This document shows positions 24,148-37,279 of a stretch of 64,000 nt of DNA, piece by piece. The position numbers were made by a program, and so were the translations under genes. Numbering within the stretch: the first letter of the stretch is position 1; every line of letters starts with the position of its first letter. This stretch comes from Brugia malayi. Its lineage: Eukaryota > Nematoda > Chromadorea > Rhabditida > Onchocercidae. The DNA lies in contig NW_025062478.1 in NCBI RefSeq assembly GCF_000002995.4, positions 10,846,001 to 10,910,000 of the forward strand. The letters run 5' to 3'. The notes beneath the pieces are model-generated. The model did no database searches. It saw nothing but the letters and a program-made list of their open reading frames with translations, and was not told where the DNA came from.

Positions 24148-25786
24148 GCTCTGATTTCTCTGATTCATTCTACCGAACGTCTCTTCATTTTCCATCTTCT
24201 GAAACATCTCTTCATTTTCCCAATATTCTAAATTTCATTGTTCTTTTTCCTCTCAAAAAAAAGAATTGCTTTATCTATAAAATATCTGTAATCCTACTTT
24301 TCCACTTCCTTTCTGCCTTCCTTTCACTTCGAGTCCTTATTCTTTCAATCATGTCCTATTTTATAATAACTTCCTTGAGTAACATTTTAATCTGTATCCA
24401 AAGTTATAAACAAATATTTTATGAAATCTTATTCTCGAAATTGAATTTCTGTGTTTCTTTTGAATTTGTGTGAGGGTCTGTTAAAATATGATGCATGAAT
24501 ATTTTTTCTTCTCTAATACAGTTACTGAAAATTTTGTTCATAAGTGCTGGAAAGAAGACTCTAATAAGTCTTGAGATTATGAATGAAGTTTTGTCAGTTG
24601 TACATGTTTTCATTCATACATCTTGCTAGTTGCCGGAAAAGCTGACGTAACATTGTACTCCAATGATATCATATGATAATCCGATGTGTCTATCGAGTTT
24701 TTATTACCTCAATTTCCTGTAAAGTTTATGACATTTTTTGATCTTAAATAAAGTTCGGTTATGACTACTCCACCATTTAGACTTTTTCAATCAAATTTTT
24801 TGATAAATTCACAGTTAGTTCATCTACTTTTTTGCGAATTCAATTTCTAACGAATTAAAAATCGAGCTTTATCAGCATGTAAAAGCTTTCGATATCCGAA
24901 GCTATGTGACAGAAATGTAGTGCATTATTGGCATTACAGTTTTAAGATTAAAGTTAAATAAGGATGGCAAAACAGAATTCATTACAAAAATTACCATTTT
25001 TAGTTAAATAGTTTTCTCGTATGAATGATGATGTATTGAAGGCTTGAGACATGTATTGAACTTTCAGAAAATGGTTCAAAGTAATTTATTGAAGACAATA
25101 AATTAGTAATGTTATTGATGATGAATAACAATGATTTATAAATAATAAATGAAACTTTTATCGGCAAAACAGATGCCGATTAAATGGTCAAAACGACACA
25201 TTTGAATGATGACATTTGGCATGTAGGCGGGATTACCAAATGAATGTAGCTATTTCTTTCTTCTTTTTTTATTTCCATCTTATTTCGGTCAATTTTACAG
25301 TAGTTAAATTATTGATGAAAAGAAGCATTCCGCCGTTCTACCAATGGATATAGCTTGAATTGTTGATTATTTGACCTAATTAATTAACATAAAAGGTTTA
25401 TTTTTGTTCCCATTTAAATAGACATCTAAATGCTTCCGCTATCTGAGAACATCCCTGCATCATTACCTTTTACTAATATTAACATTACCAATTGATCAAT
25501 TAGCAGAGAAATGGAAGAAAAAAAAAAAAAAAGAAACAAAAGAAGAATAGATTTCTAATCCACAAATCAATTAGATGCAAAATTTTCAATTCATACATTT
25601 TTCTTTCGATACATTTCGATTTAATTACTTTAGAGCAACATTTATCCATAAATATCATTTTTGACTTCAAACATTTTTTTTAATATACAGTATGAACAAA
25701 TGAAAGTTATCACATTAAGATAAATCACAAGTTTAAATGTTATCAAATTTATTAAAGATTTTATGATATTAAAAAATAGTCACATA
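24148..25786. other. Convergent spacer, tail paralog / BH3-like gene
   Basis: No coding exon seen. It should hold both 3' UTRs: AATAAA at 24747-24752 (plus) and at 25748-25753 (minus). Confidence 0.6.
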
Positions 25787-26346
25787 CTATTTTTTTGAAA
25801 TACTTAAATCGCCAAAAAATTTATCATCAAATGCATCAGCAAGAGCAATTAATTTGGCACCAATTTCTTTTATAGTTATGTTGTATTGATCTGAAATTTA
25901 TTAATGAATGAGTGAGTGATGATGATGATTTAACAAATTAATGGTGAATCTAACAGATTAATAATGATGATTCAATTTTTTTGTAGTCAAACATCAAAGT
26001 TACACTTTTTTATTTCACAGTCAAATGATAAACAAATAAAAATTAAGACTTGATAAAGTTGAGTAATTAAACATATAATTTATTAGAAAGTGAACAGCAA
26101 GTTTCCTTTTTTTTTCTCAACTTATAAAATAATTTTTCAGTTCGAAATCATACCTTTAATTTGAATAATTGAGTTTGCTACTTTCCAAATCCAAAAAACT
26201 TTCCTACAAATTTTTGCTTTTCTTGTAATACGTTCAACATTTGATTTGGAAGGAAAACGATGAATGCAACTTGGCTTATTTTCATCTTTCTTCCTTGGAT
26301 CAGCATTTTGGCCAAATGAATGCATGTTATCGTGTGGAATAATCAT
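25787..26346 (-). CDS. EGL-1-like BH3-only protein (candidate)
   Basis: Two exons, 26346-26154 and 25890-25787, join in phase 1 to 98 residues from MIIPHDNMHSFGQN to ...LSISKK. The second exon encodes EIGAKLIALADAFDDKFF. This fits the BH3 pattern (I-x3-L-x2-L-A-D-x-F-D) and is close to the BH3 helix of C. elegans EGL-1, recalled as EIGSKLAAMCDDFD. EGL-1 is about the same size, binds CED-9 in its hydrophobic groove and frees CED-4 to start apoptosis. The rest (a basic stretch RITRKAKICRKVFWIWK before the BH3) is not recognised, as expected for fast-evolving BH3-only proteins. A splice acceptor at 26380-26381 lies 33 nt before the ATG; AATAAA lies 34 nt past the stop. Acceptor, donor and phases are all good. 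Function is inferred from one short motif plus gene size. Confidence 0.6.
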
Positions 26347-26381
26347 TTGGATTATCGTAAGCACTATCCAATGCCAGCACT

Positions 26382-29010
26382 AAAGATGAAATGATATTTG
26401 ATATTTACTGAATATGAAAATTGATTTGCTTCATAATTAAAGATTACTTTCTAATGACTTACAAAAATAAATTAAATTAATATACTTCATAAATTGTAAG
26501 TTAATTTTTCATACTTATAGTAAGGGTATAATTAGACGAAACCTAAAAATTTGTCAAAATTTAAGATTGTAAAAAAATTTATTTCAACCAATGGATTAAA
26601 AATTTTTCAATGAAACACTGAAAAATTGATAACATTTTTATAAATTTTAATTGTAAATATATGTAATAACAAAAAAGTAGTATTAATCCTATAACTTACA
26701 GTAATTGGCTAACAACAGGTTATCCACCAAAATATCCTCACATATGCTTAAATTTCGATATGTCATTTATGGGCGGTTCTGTTTCGCGCAATTGGATTAC
26801 TGTTAGTCTGATCATAATTAATGAGCTAATTATACTGGACTGGTTTAATTGCCTGTAATTATAGTACGAATGAGATTTCTTGAGGTAAAAAAATAAGTAT
26901 GAGAAAAGCTAAGAAAATATGGATATTATTAAATTAAAAGTTTTAATTTTAGCTTTATAAAAACAAAGTAGATTAGTGAAATTTCAATTTTCTTAAGATA
27001 AAATTAAATATAGTATTTTTTAAATTTACTTCATTTCTCTTAAAAGAAAACCATTCATAAATAATTCATAAGTAATTTATAATTTCGATTTTTTCTAAAA
27101 ATTGTGAAAAAAAAAAAAAAAAAAAAAAAGGTTTTAAAAATAGATTTGCTACTACGAATTACAAAATTTTTTACTATTCAGTTTATTTGAACAGCGATAA
27201 CTAACAGCAAAAGTGGTAATGAAATATGGAAAAAATTTGATATTGATTATTGCCTATGAAATTTTAAATGTAATGAAACAGATCAAGAGACCTTCACGTA
27301 CGTCACGACGTTAAGTCAATTTTTCAAGAAGTCATGCGAATTCCTTAATGTTTTCTATTATATGGATTTTTTTTTTTCAGAATTGATAACATTTCAAATG
27401 AATTCAATAATTTATGTCCGAACAAAATTAATGCTCAGTACTTGAAAGTTAAAATCCATTACAGCATACTTTTATAATTACTAAAATTTATTTTATATAT
27501 CTTATTAAATATTGCAATGTTTAAAAACCTTTAAAAAAAAATTTTTTTTCTTTTCCTTTTAAGCAGCATTTCAAAATCACTAATTTATGCTTTTTATGTC
27601 CAAAAAAAAAAAAAAAAAAGAACTACTGTTGTTTGTTGACCTTCGACCTTTTGACATGAATTAACATTCTATATAAGGGGTCATTCATGAATGATTATAA
27701 ACATAACAAGTGATCATTACCTCAACAACATGTGCAACCAATAAACTCATGGATCATATCCTTCTTGCTTAGAAACAGCTGTTGTCAATGGATGATGGCT
27801 GATGTTGTGACATCTTCTGGATCTGTTAATTTTGTCAGCTGTTTTCAGTTACCTTTAAAATCTTAAATTCAATCTCTCTTTTTTTGCTCCAAATTAGAAG
27901 TACAATAATCAATAACTTATTGTTAAATTCTTTGCAACAAATCAATTCATAAATCATTGAATGAAACGAAAAAAAAAAAAAATGTATGAGCAAAGTTTTG
28001 AAGTTTTTTAATTCATCCATCATATTAAATTAAAGTAAACAGCAGTTTATTACAGAATTGTTTTAATTTAATTCTGCAATTTTTTATTCAGATAAGATAA
28101 GTTTCATTGATATAATGTGATAAGCGCTCATTTCTGCTTTTACTCTTTCATATCAGAAGCTTTAATGCAAATTTTATGATTTGAAATAAAATTCCGTCAA
28201 CTGTTTTAATTTCAGTTCATCGATTACATAATAAGATAAATAAAATTATTTGAGGTACAAATTCAGTATCTGTCTAACATATGCAAAATAATAGTGGAGA
28301 ATTGGGCATTTTTCATATTCATGACACTTTTTAAATCGTCAATTTGAAAAAATACAAAACTTGTGGAAGTGAAATTATGCTCTTTAGTTTTTAAAATTTC
28401 ATCCTGATTTCTTTAGCTAATATCTAAAATGAAGAATTTATGTAGTATTTCTATACTCATTCATCAGAAATGAAATTTCGATTAATAAACACATTTTGTC
28501 TAAGCATCAGATATTTTTATTTCAAATTTAATTCTATACACTGAAGTGAATAGCTCGTCATAGTATTCTAAACATTAAACATTACATTTCCGTTACATAT
28601 TAAAAACTTTTCTACGTCAGCAAACTTGACAAATGGATTTTAAAAGAATTTGAATTTAACTTCAAATTTGGAAACAACTCATCCCGCCCCACGGTTCAGG
28701 TTGACGTTTACCTATTCGAAGTTGATTTTTCAGTACTTTACGGATGGACGCGTAATACAGCACGTGATTGCGTGATATGGCACGTGTTTTCAGGGGTGAA
28801 TGTGGACAGGGTTGTTGATGTGCGACGTGTAAGAGATAGACGTAAACAGTTGGAAGTGATAGCTTAAATAATATTTGTTGTTTCTTGATAAATATTTATT
28901 AGAGAGAAAAGAATGAATCGAGTTAAAATGTTGGACTGAAAAGTTTACATTGCAGAAATTCATGTGAGTTTGGATTTTCAAATTTTCTAACATTATTTTT
29001 TCCTTCCTAG
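26382..29010. promoter_or_regulatory. Divergent regulatory region, BH3-like gene / aos-1
   Basis: About 2.6 kb between two diverging starts, with no convincing exon. Most is A/T-rich with poly-A or poly-T runs (27111-27129, 27602-27619). The long upstream space of the small minus-strand gene is compatible with complex cell-specific control, as known for egl-1. The right end holds the GC-richer block listed separately. Confidence 0.5.
28681..28800 (+). promoter_or_regulatory. GC-richer block with two CACGTG E-boxes upstream of aos-1
   Basis: Inside AT-rich DNA this block carries CCCGCCCCACGG (28684-28695) and two palindromic CACGTG boxes at 28761-28766 and 28781-28786, starting exactly 20 bp apart with CGTGAT between. 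It lies about 250 bp before the aos-1 start, so it is a likely core promoter or enhancer. The bound factors (bHLH class) are inferred only. Confidence 0.5.
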
Positions 29011-29040
29011 CAATACAGCCAAATAGGACTACTTCAAAAG

Positions 29041-32000
29041 ATGTCGTCAATGTCGAATTCCAGTAGGTTTACAGCCGCAAATACATATACAATCAGTGAG
29101 GATGAGAAAGCTGTTTACGATCGACAGATACGTTTGTGGGGTTTGGAAACTCAGAATAGGTCAGTTCTTCAGAAATTAATCTTTTCACTTTCAGAACGAA
29201 CTGATTTATTATAAGTGAAAAATTGATTAGTTAATTTTTTAAGATATGGACATTTTATTCTAACCTGTAAAAGATTAGTTCAGCGTTTCTTTTCTTTTCT
29301 GATTTCGTGTGTTTTTATCATAGAAAAGCAAGTCTTGACGAAAATGGAATTTGATGCAATTAAACTTTGGGATGAATCTTTGGGATCTTTTCTTTCGTAA
29401 TGAGCTGTCCAACAGTTATTTTTCCGTCATTCTCAAAATCGTGTGAGCAGTGTGACAATTTTTTCGACGAGTAAGAAGGAATATTCAAATAAATGACTGG
29501 AAGTGGGTTATAAGAAGTTGTTTTGGGGGCATTATTAACAGGTTTTCTTCATATTAACTTCAGAAAAACAGTAATTCGTCTAAACTATTGTTTGAAAATT
29601 ATCGGAAATAATAGGTTTAGTAAGATTCAAGCATTTACAGATTACGCAGTTCGACAGTATTAGTCGCTGGTTTGTCAGGATGTGGAAGTGAAGTTTCAAA
29701 GAATTTAATGTTAACCGGATTGAAATCGCTAACGCTACTGGATAATAAAACAGTAAGCGCCTGTTGATTTATTTAAAGAAATATGTGAATGTTGTGCAAA
29801 CTTATGAGTATTAAACTTAATTTTCTAGCTTCAAAATCTATTTTCAATCATTTCGAACATATGCGAATATGAAATTTGGATACCTGCTTGGTTGAATGAA
29901 ATTTAATTTAGTTATTATTCCAACAGTGTTTTTAATTTAGATTTGTGCGGATGATTACTGCAGTCAGTTTTTGTTGCAACGTGGCAGTGAAGGCAAAAAT
30001 GTATGTTCTTAAGACATAAATTGATCAAACGAAGTATCAAAATTTAGTTCGCAGATTTTTTCTTACTAATGAAGTTCAACTTTAAAATCTGTGGATAGTA
30101 ATTTCAGTTGTATGTTTTCTGATACATAAATTGAAACGCATTTTTTAGCAGTTATTCTATTGATTTTTACTTTTTTTTTTATTAAAACTTTTTGGAGATT
30201 ATTTTATTATTTCTTAGCACAATTTTACTAAAATTTGTTATAACTTTTCTATTCCTTGCTCTAGTCAATAACTCATATAATTCTCTTTTCGTCTCATATA
30301 CCACATTCGGATTTTATGCACTGTTATTTTTCAGCGTGCTGAAGCATCACGGCAGAAATGTCAATTATTAAATCCGAATGTGGAATTGCATGTGGATACG
30401 GGTGATATTTCGGAAAAAGATGAAAAGTTCTTCACTAATTTCGATTTAATTATTTTGGTTGATCAAAAATACGCCGTCATTAATCAAATCAGTAAAATAT
30501 GTCGGAATGCTAGAAAACCGTGCGATTTCGTTAACTTCTGTAACCTTACATGAGTTTTGAAGTGTCTGAATAGTTAGAAATGAACAGCGAATTACTAATC
30601 CAAGCGAAACATTTTGAATTAGGAATAGTCCAAATCAGAACTGAAACGAAGTGATTTAATTCTTCATCTTATGTGAACCATTCAAGTGATCTTCTTTTAT
30701 ATCTAATAGGTGTGATTGCAGGAATTATTTAACCTGCATATTTCTGATAGTACCATTTATTAGCGGAATATATGGGTAACTCATATAGCCGGGATTTTTA
30801 AGCATCCTGAATAATGGTAAAAGCAGGAGAAACAGTGTTTCTTTTTATTTATGGATATTTTTAAAAGTTAATTTTAGATTTATTGCTGGAGGCGTTTTTG
30901 GTTGGATAGGATACGCATTTTTCGACTTTACGGACTGTTCATTTTTAGTGTAAGTTCATATACCGTTGATATCTGAATAAAAAACTGATAAGATCATCTG
31001 TTGAGCTTCTTAGTATTATACATTATCTGTTCATCCATTAATCCAAATCAAATACCCGCGTTCTTCTTTACTTACAGGACTGGTGCTTGTATCCTATAAA
31101 GATAATGTTTGTTCTGACTAAATTGAGGATTGGATAATACCATTTCATAAATTTTAGGACTGTACCAAAAGTAAGGACAGGTGGTATACTGGAAGATGAC
31201 TCTGTAGAGGACGATTCTTCACCAGCAAAGAAACAAAGAATTGGCAGTGAAGTAGAAAATGGAAAAGGAGGAAAGGAAAATAAAGCATCAGTGAATGTTG
31301 TACTGGACGACGATGAAAAAATACACATGGTAACTTTCTAAAGTATGCTGTCTATATTACGTTTGAAAATGAACATAAAATTAAAACTTTAGATTTGCTA
31401 AAGTTCGCATATGTTGATGCCATCAATTGTATATTATACAGTTTGCTCTATTTGAATTTGAGATTTTATAAATTAATTAAAAGTACCTTATTTTGCCTTT
31501 ACATTCTAATTACTTCTAGACATTTTCATACCCATTATGGGACGATGCATGGAATGTCGACTGGACTCATAAAAGACTCATTCGTAAGGCAAAACAAATT
31601 TTGCCTCGATCATATTTCCCTGTCCGAGGTATTCCTCCAAGTACTAATGTGCTATAGTAGAATTTTCAAACAAGAATTTGTTTTGTTGCAGATTTTCTCT
31701 TTTGCATTTAAATCTTTAATATCGAATTATGTGAGATAGTTAAATCCAGAAAAATGTGGAAATTTTTGCAGATAAACATGTAATCACTCAAACATAGAAA
31801 ATATCCATTAAAATACTATTTTCTAGTTATGCTTCGACTACAAGATAGCGATGATACTGTGGAGCAAGAGAAATTCATAGAAATGTGGAAGAAAGAATTG
31901 GAGCAATGCAATCATGTGCTTGATGACGAATATTTCAACGACAAATATTTTTCGCAGTTAGTGAAATTTGATTCTTTCAGTAACAACTTGGTTAATAATT

Positions 32001-32765
32001 GAAACGTTTTCCTTTTATTAGATTGTCGTGGATAGCTTTTCTTTTTACAAAAAATTAGGTTTGAAGTTATTTCAGTTTTGTTGGCCCACAACTGAGCCCG
32101 ACATGTGCTATCGTTGGAGCACATATAGCACAGGAAGCAATAAAGGTTTTTCCTTTTTTTATTTGGATCTTTTCGCTGCTATGTTGAACTGAAAATTGAA
32201 ATCCAATTAAATACAAATGCTGTTTCAAAATGCATTCCTCTATTCAAATATGACAGTTTAACAAAAGGATTGTCTAACTATTCACATTGCAGTTCCCATT
32301 TATTACTGAATAATATAATACATGAAGTGGGCTTTCTGGAAGGGATATTAACCTTCAAAATTTGCTCAGTTGAAATTATCTTTGTTACTTGTCGAGTATT
32401 AAGAGCTGCTCTTTGGACTGCTGAACAAGAGCTGGCTAATAGCAATGCCTTGCTTATCTTCAACATAATCTAGTAGTTATACTTTTACAGTGTTACAAGG
32501 TCGGATTTCATTAGAAATTAAAATTATTATTGAGACTGCTTATGCATTTTCGTAAACAGATTTTCAGGAATTTAAGTCTATAGCAGTTATTTGTTTAAAA
32601 AATCAAGTTCCTCTAAGAAAAAAAAAACCTTAACTTCTTAAATTACTTCTTTAAATAATCAAGTTTTAGGCACTTTCACAAAAGGATGATCCTCTTCGAA
32701 ATGTGTTCTTTTATTCAGCAATTGATACCAGTGGTATTGTTTGCCATTTGCCACCTATTACATAG
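29041..32765 (+). CDS. aos-1: SUMO-activating enzyme subunit 1 (AOS-1 / SAE1), complete
   Basis: Ten exons (29041-29159, 29641-29752, 29941-30000, 30335-30519, 30878-30949, 31158-31329, 31520-31628, 31827-31956, 32076-32145, 32670-32765) give 374 residues; human SAE1 has 346. With UBA2 it forms the E1 that adenylates SUMO in the nucleus. AOS-1 lacks the catalytic cysteine and supplies the inactive adenylation half. Diagnostic are YDRQIRLWGLETQ near residue 30, the nucleotide-fold loop GLSGCGSEVSKNL, GGVFGWIGYAFFDF, the acidic/basic insert SPAKKQRIGSEVENG (human has a KRAKLD-type nuclear signal there), and the end CAIVGAHIAQEAIKALSQKDDP (residues split over two exons). A trans-splice-like acceptor ends at 29010. 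Likely AATAAA signals are at 33376-33381 and 33390-33395. Confidence 0.96.
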
Positions 32766-33627
32766 TTTCATTTAATGCCATTGTTGGTTTTGATTACTAA
32801 ATTATTGAACTCTTTATGATTGATCTCATATCGTATTTCTTTTTTCCCGTTTTTAATATCATTATTGTTGTGTTAACTTGTTGACAAAATTTGTGAATGT
32901 TTTGTGTTTCCAGCTGTTTCCTTTTCGATTCACATTATAATTCGCTAAATTATTTCGTTTTTGTTAATGGAAATATTTGAGTATTTTATATCATGCCAAT
33001 ATCAGACAAATTGACACAAAAACTTAACCTGCAGAATTTAAAGAAAGTAATTTTATGAAGCATGCAAGTTTTTGAGTCTTCGAAAAAATAATCTGGAAAG
33101 TGGAGTAGCAAGGCAATATTTTTAGAAAGCAGAAATGAAAGATATAGGCATTGCTGAGAGATAAAACTGCGATGTAAATTGCCACTTGTGCGCAATCTAA
33201 GTGAACCAATGGTTGAGTTAACTTGATGATTGGTTCCGGTTTTTTATTGTACTTTGCAGTTTTTGTTTTGTTAAATGTTGTATGCAAATGCCTTTCGTTT
33301 TCATTTCTCTTTCTATCCCATCTCACTTCATTTCTTATGTGGTATAATTTGTAAAAAAATTACTTATTTTGTTAAAATAAATTTGCTCAAATAAACTTTT
33401 CATTAATACCGATTTATACCGATATTTTAATATTGAATATATGATACATCAATGTGATTATATCTAAGAGATGGAGATAATGTTAAATTCATTTATCGAG
33501 ATTTAAGTGTTGTTTGGCAATCAAGCGAGATATAAGCTATATAACAGAGCCTATTCCGCCCGAATTTGGCATTGCCCAAAACAATTTATGTAGAGATGTA
33601 AATTTGTTTCGTACTTTTTCAATTCAG
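32766..33627 (+). other. aos-1 3' UTR and spacer before midasin
   Basis: No coding exon. If the AATAAA signals at 33376 and 33390 are used, the poly(A) site of aos-1 is only about 230 bp from the splice acceptor (TTCAATTCAG, 33618-33627) of the midasin gene. Confidence 0.55.
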
Positions 33628-33637
33628 GTAAGGGAGA

Positions 33638-33850
33638 ATGAAGGTGAAAAAGACAAGAAAGCAGAAGCGAAAATTATTGCTTACCGATGAAGCGGAAAGC
33701 AGAAAACCGGAGAAAATGATAAGAAGTAGGAAGTCCAGTGAAGAGAACGAATCTGTGGCTAATTTTGTACCGGATACTATGCCTACTAGAGCTACTTATC
33801 GTGAACAGTTGGAGGTTGGCATCCGAAATCGTGTATTTGTCCTCGTACAG
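33638..33850 (+). other. mdn1: Midasin exon 1: short basic N-terminus
   Basis: Residues 1-71. The first dozen are a likely nuclear signal (MKVKKTRKQKRKLLL), followed by another basic run (MIRSRKSS). LEVGIRNRVFVLVQ leads directly into the AAA1 Walker A in exon 2. There is no room for the N-terminal helical domain seen in human and yeast midasin. Confidence 0.85.
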
Positions 33851-36800
33851 GTAAGTTTTCGAAACTGTTATTATAAATCTAAAAAATTCTGCTTATCGGT
33901 TTTCCTTTACAATTTCAAAAGCAAAAAGGTTAATTAAAAATCTGAATTTTGCAAGATTAATTTAAAAATTGGAATTCAAAATGTGGAATCTTATGTAAAA
34001 CTTTTTCTTTTGCCTACGATTTTAATTACTTAACGGAAGAATGGAAATGATAATGACTGGATGATGGCAGTAAATGACGTACGTTAAACATTTAATGTAC
34101 AAATTATTGTTAGGATCAAAAGTAATTTCTGACAGAGTTATAGGAGTAAAATAACATTTGAAACAATTTTTCTTGCTAATTTTTTTCACATCAAATGATA
34201 TGTAGCACCGAACTAACCCACTTCAGCAGATGAATTCATTATTGCGTAAATTTGTTGGTAGTATAAAAATATGGGTCCTAATAATTCAGTCTATCTTGGA
34301 ATCCTTTTCAGTTCTAAGTGAGCTAATTTCTTTTCACATATCTCTTGCAAGAAGATCATTTAACTTTTTGTCGCTGAAATTTTAGGGTCCAATTGGTTGT
34401 GGTAAAACATCGATTATAAAGGAAGTTGCACACAGTATGAAAATACCATGTCGAACTATACAAATGGGTGAACAAATCGATTCGAAAACTTTGTTCGGAA
34501 TATTTCATTGCCTTGATATACCTGGTGAATTTTGCTGGAAACAGAGCACCTTCACGAAGGTAAGATTTGCTTCCAATAAAATTATGATTTTTTGGAATAG
34601 ATACTATTAGCTATTTGATAGATTATGTATGAGCCTTTAATAAGATCAAAATCTTCTTTTTTCGTATTCTTTGTGAAAGACGCTTTGGAATCATCGCTGA
34701 TTTTAATTGCTAGGGTTATAACAAATTAGTTGAACAAGTAAACAAAAGCATTGATCTCAACGTGGATGTACTATGTCATTTATCCATTGACAAATACGTT
34801 ATGTATTTCCTTCTACAAAAGAAATTCTAGTCATTCAAGAATAGATTTAATGAGTCATTTAAGTGATAGGTTTTTTGTGGAGTAAAAATAGATAGTTATC
34901 TGACATATAGTTCGATACAGAATGCTAATATAAATAACGAATTAAGCTCTGGTTTCGTGGTTATTCACTGTTTAATCGCTGGTTTCAAAATTAATCGTAA
35001 TTAAGTTTTAGTACATTCTTGATAAGGGAATCATACTTTTGGAAGATATCGATTGTGCTTCGGCTGATCTAATAGCACAAATAATCAACTTATGTGATAG
35101 TCGTGAAGTACGAGTAACTTCCGGTGAAACAATAAGAATGCATAATGAAGCTTATATTGTTGCTACAATGAGGTCTGTTTTTTTGATGCAAGATTATTAG
35201 AAATCGGTGAGCATAAACATAGACATTTCAATTAAAGAATTTATAAAAATTTCTCGAATCCTTAGGATTTTTTATAAGATTCCGGATAAATTCTTTTTGG
35301 ACTAATCACATTACTAATAAGAAAAGGATATCTAACATTTGATTCGGAAAATAATAACATTCAGTCTTTAGATGTATAAGACAGGAAAGAAGTTTCCGAT
35401 CAGCTGATGTTGAATTGTTGCTTACTTCTGTACCTTTTGAAATTTCGCTGCCACCATTTTCAAATAGTGAACTTCATCGTGCTATTTGTATTTTATGCAA
35501 AAGGGTTGCACCAATTGCTCAAAAATTGATTACGTTATTTGACGAATTTATCAACAACTCGGCTAATCAATTGAATGGAAGAAAATTAGGAGCGACGTAG
35601 GTTTCTTAAATGATTTTAATTTGTTTTTAAAAGAAAAATGAATTTATTTGGAAGCACTGCCAAAAACTAATACGTTGTAACGGATTTCTGTAGGGATTTA
35701 TTGAAAGCCTGCACACGTATCAACGATTTAAATGATTTGTCGGATTCGATAGCTGTTTTTCATGAATTGGTTGACTGTTGGGCAATTCATTGCCGCAGGC
35801 AGGAAGATGTTGTTGCATGTTCGGAAATAATTGCCAACAGTTTGTCCTTGAATCACGATCAACTAATATATCAGTTAAACCTCCGGTTACCTGAAATTTC
35901 GGTGACACAAACTAGCATGAGATGTGGCCGAGTAAATCTGCCGAGAAATCAAATAACAGGAGAAAGGTAAAAATGTTGCGTTTTTAAAATAGTTATTAAA
36001 ATTTTAAAATGCAGGAAAAATTTGTTTTAGCAAATGTTATAATTAAATAGAGATACATAAATAATCAGAGAATGAAGATATTCCTCAAGGACAAGGAGTC
36101 AAAATAATAGAGCACGTACATTATTTACAATGAAATCAAATATGTTGATATCACATGCATAGAAATGATTGCAACTGACGTAGAATTTAAATTAAACCAA
36201 CGAAAAAATTTGAAACAAAGTTCATGGAAAATTACTTAAAGGATTGAAGCGAGAGATTTTTTTTATTGCATTTAAGTAAAAATATATCAGTATGAGAACG
36301 TTCACCAGTAATCCAATAATATATAATCATTTAATTAGAACGAATTAATTTTTCTTTTGAGAATTGAAATTTTAGCAAGGTTACTTGTTTTGGCATTACA
36401 CGTAACGTATGTCAGTTACTGGAGCGGATAGCAGTTTGTGTAAGTCGAATGGAGCCAATATTGCTTGTTGGTGAAACTGGTGTTGGTAAAACAGCTATTG
36501 TACAATTACTAGCAGATCGTATTGGCACTACTCTTCGAGTTGTTAATCTCAGTCAACATTCAGATTCGTCTGATTTAATTGGCGGGTATGTATTTCAGTT
36601 ATGAACTCCCAAATTTTAATTTTTCATATTTCGAGTAAAAATTTTAATTAATTTATTCTTTTCATTCATTTACGCATAGCATGCATATTATGGGACAATA
36701 TATGTTTTTTTAATTTGAAATATAATCGAACATAATGTGTTTTTGATGGTTTATTGACATTTTAGGTATAAACCAGTATCAATACCCTATTTGTTAAGAC

Positions 36801-37246
36801 CACTAAAAAAAGAATTTGATGATTTATTTGCTGCAACGTTTGATTTGATAAAAAATGAAAAGTTTCTGAATCACTTAGAGGTGAGTTTTTCGTTATTTTC
36901 GAGATATTTTTGGATTACATTCGGAAGTTTAATTAAAAAATGCTTAATATTTTAAGAACATTTAACATCCACCAGATGCCTCTTTGTTTATGACATGTTG
37001 TCGTTAAAATTGTCTCTAAAATTGGTGGTTCGTATCCATTACTTGTTTCACTTGTATTGAAATGTAAAGAAGTAATTTATCATCATGAAACCTGTCGTTT
37101 ATTTTAATGAAAAAAAAAAAACTATTAACAGGTTAGTAAAAGAAGATAAAGTATTTTTAGTTGGCTTTACTTACGTAATTTGGTTGTATTAGCAATATGA
37201 GTTTTGTTTAGCACAGTTCCAGAGATACCACCCCCCCTTCCCCCCC

Positions 37247-37279
<33 letters not shown>

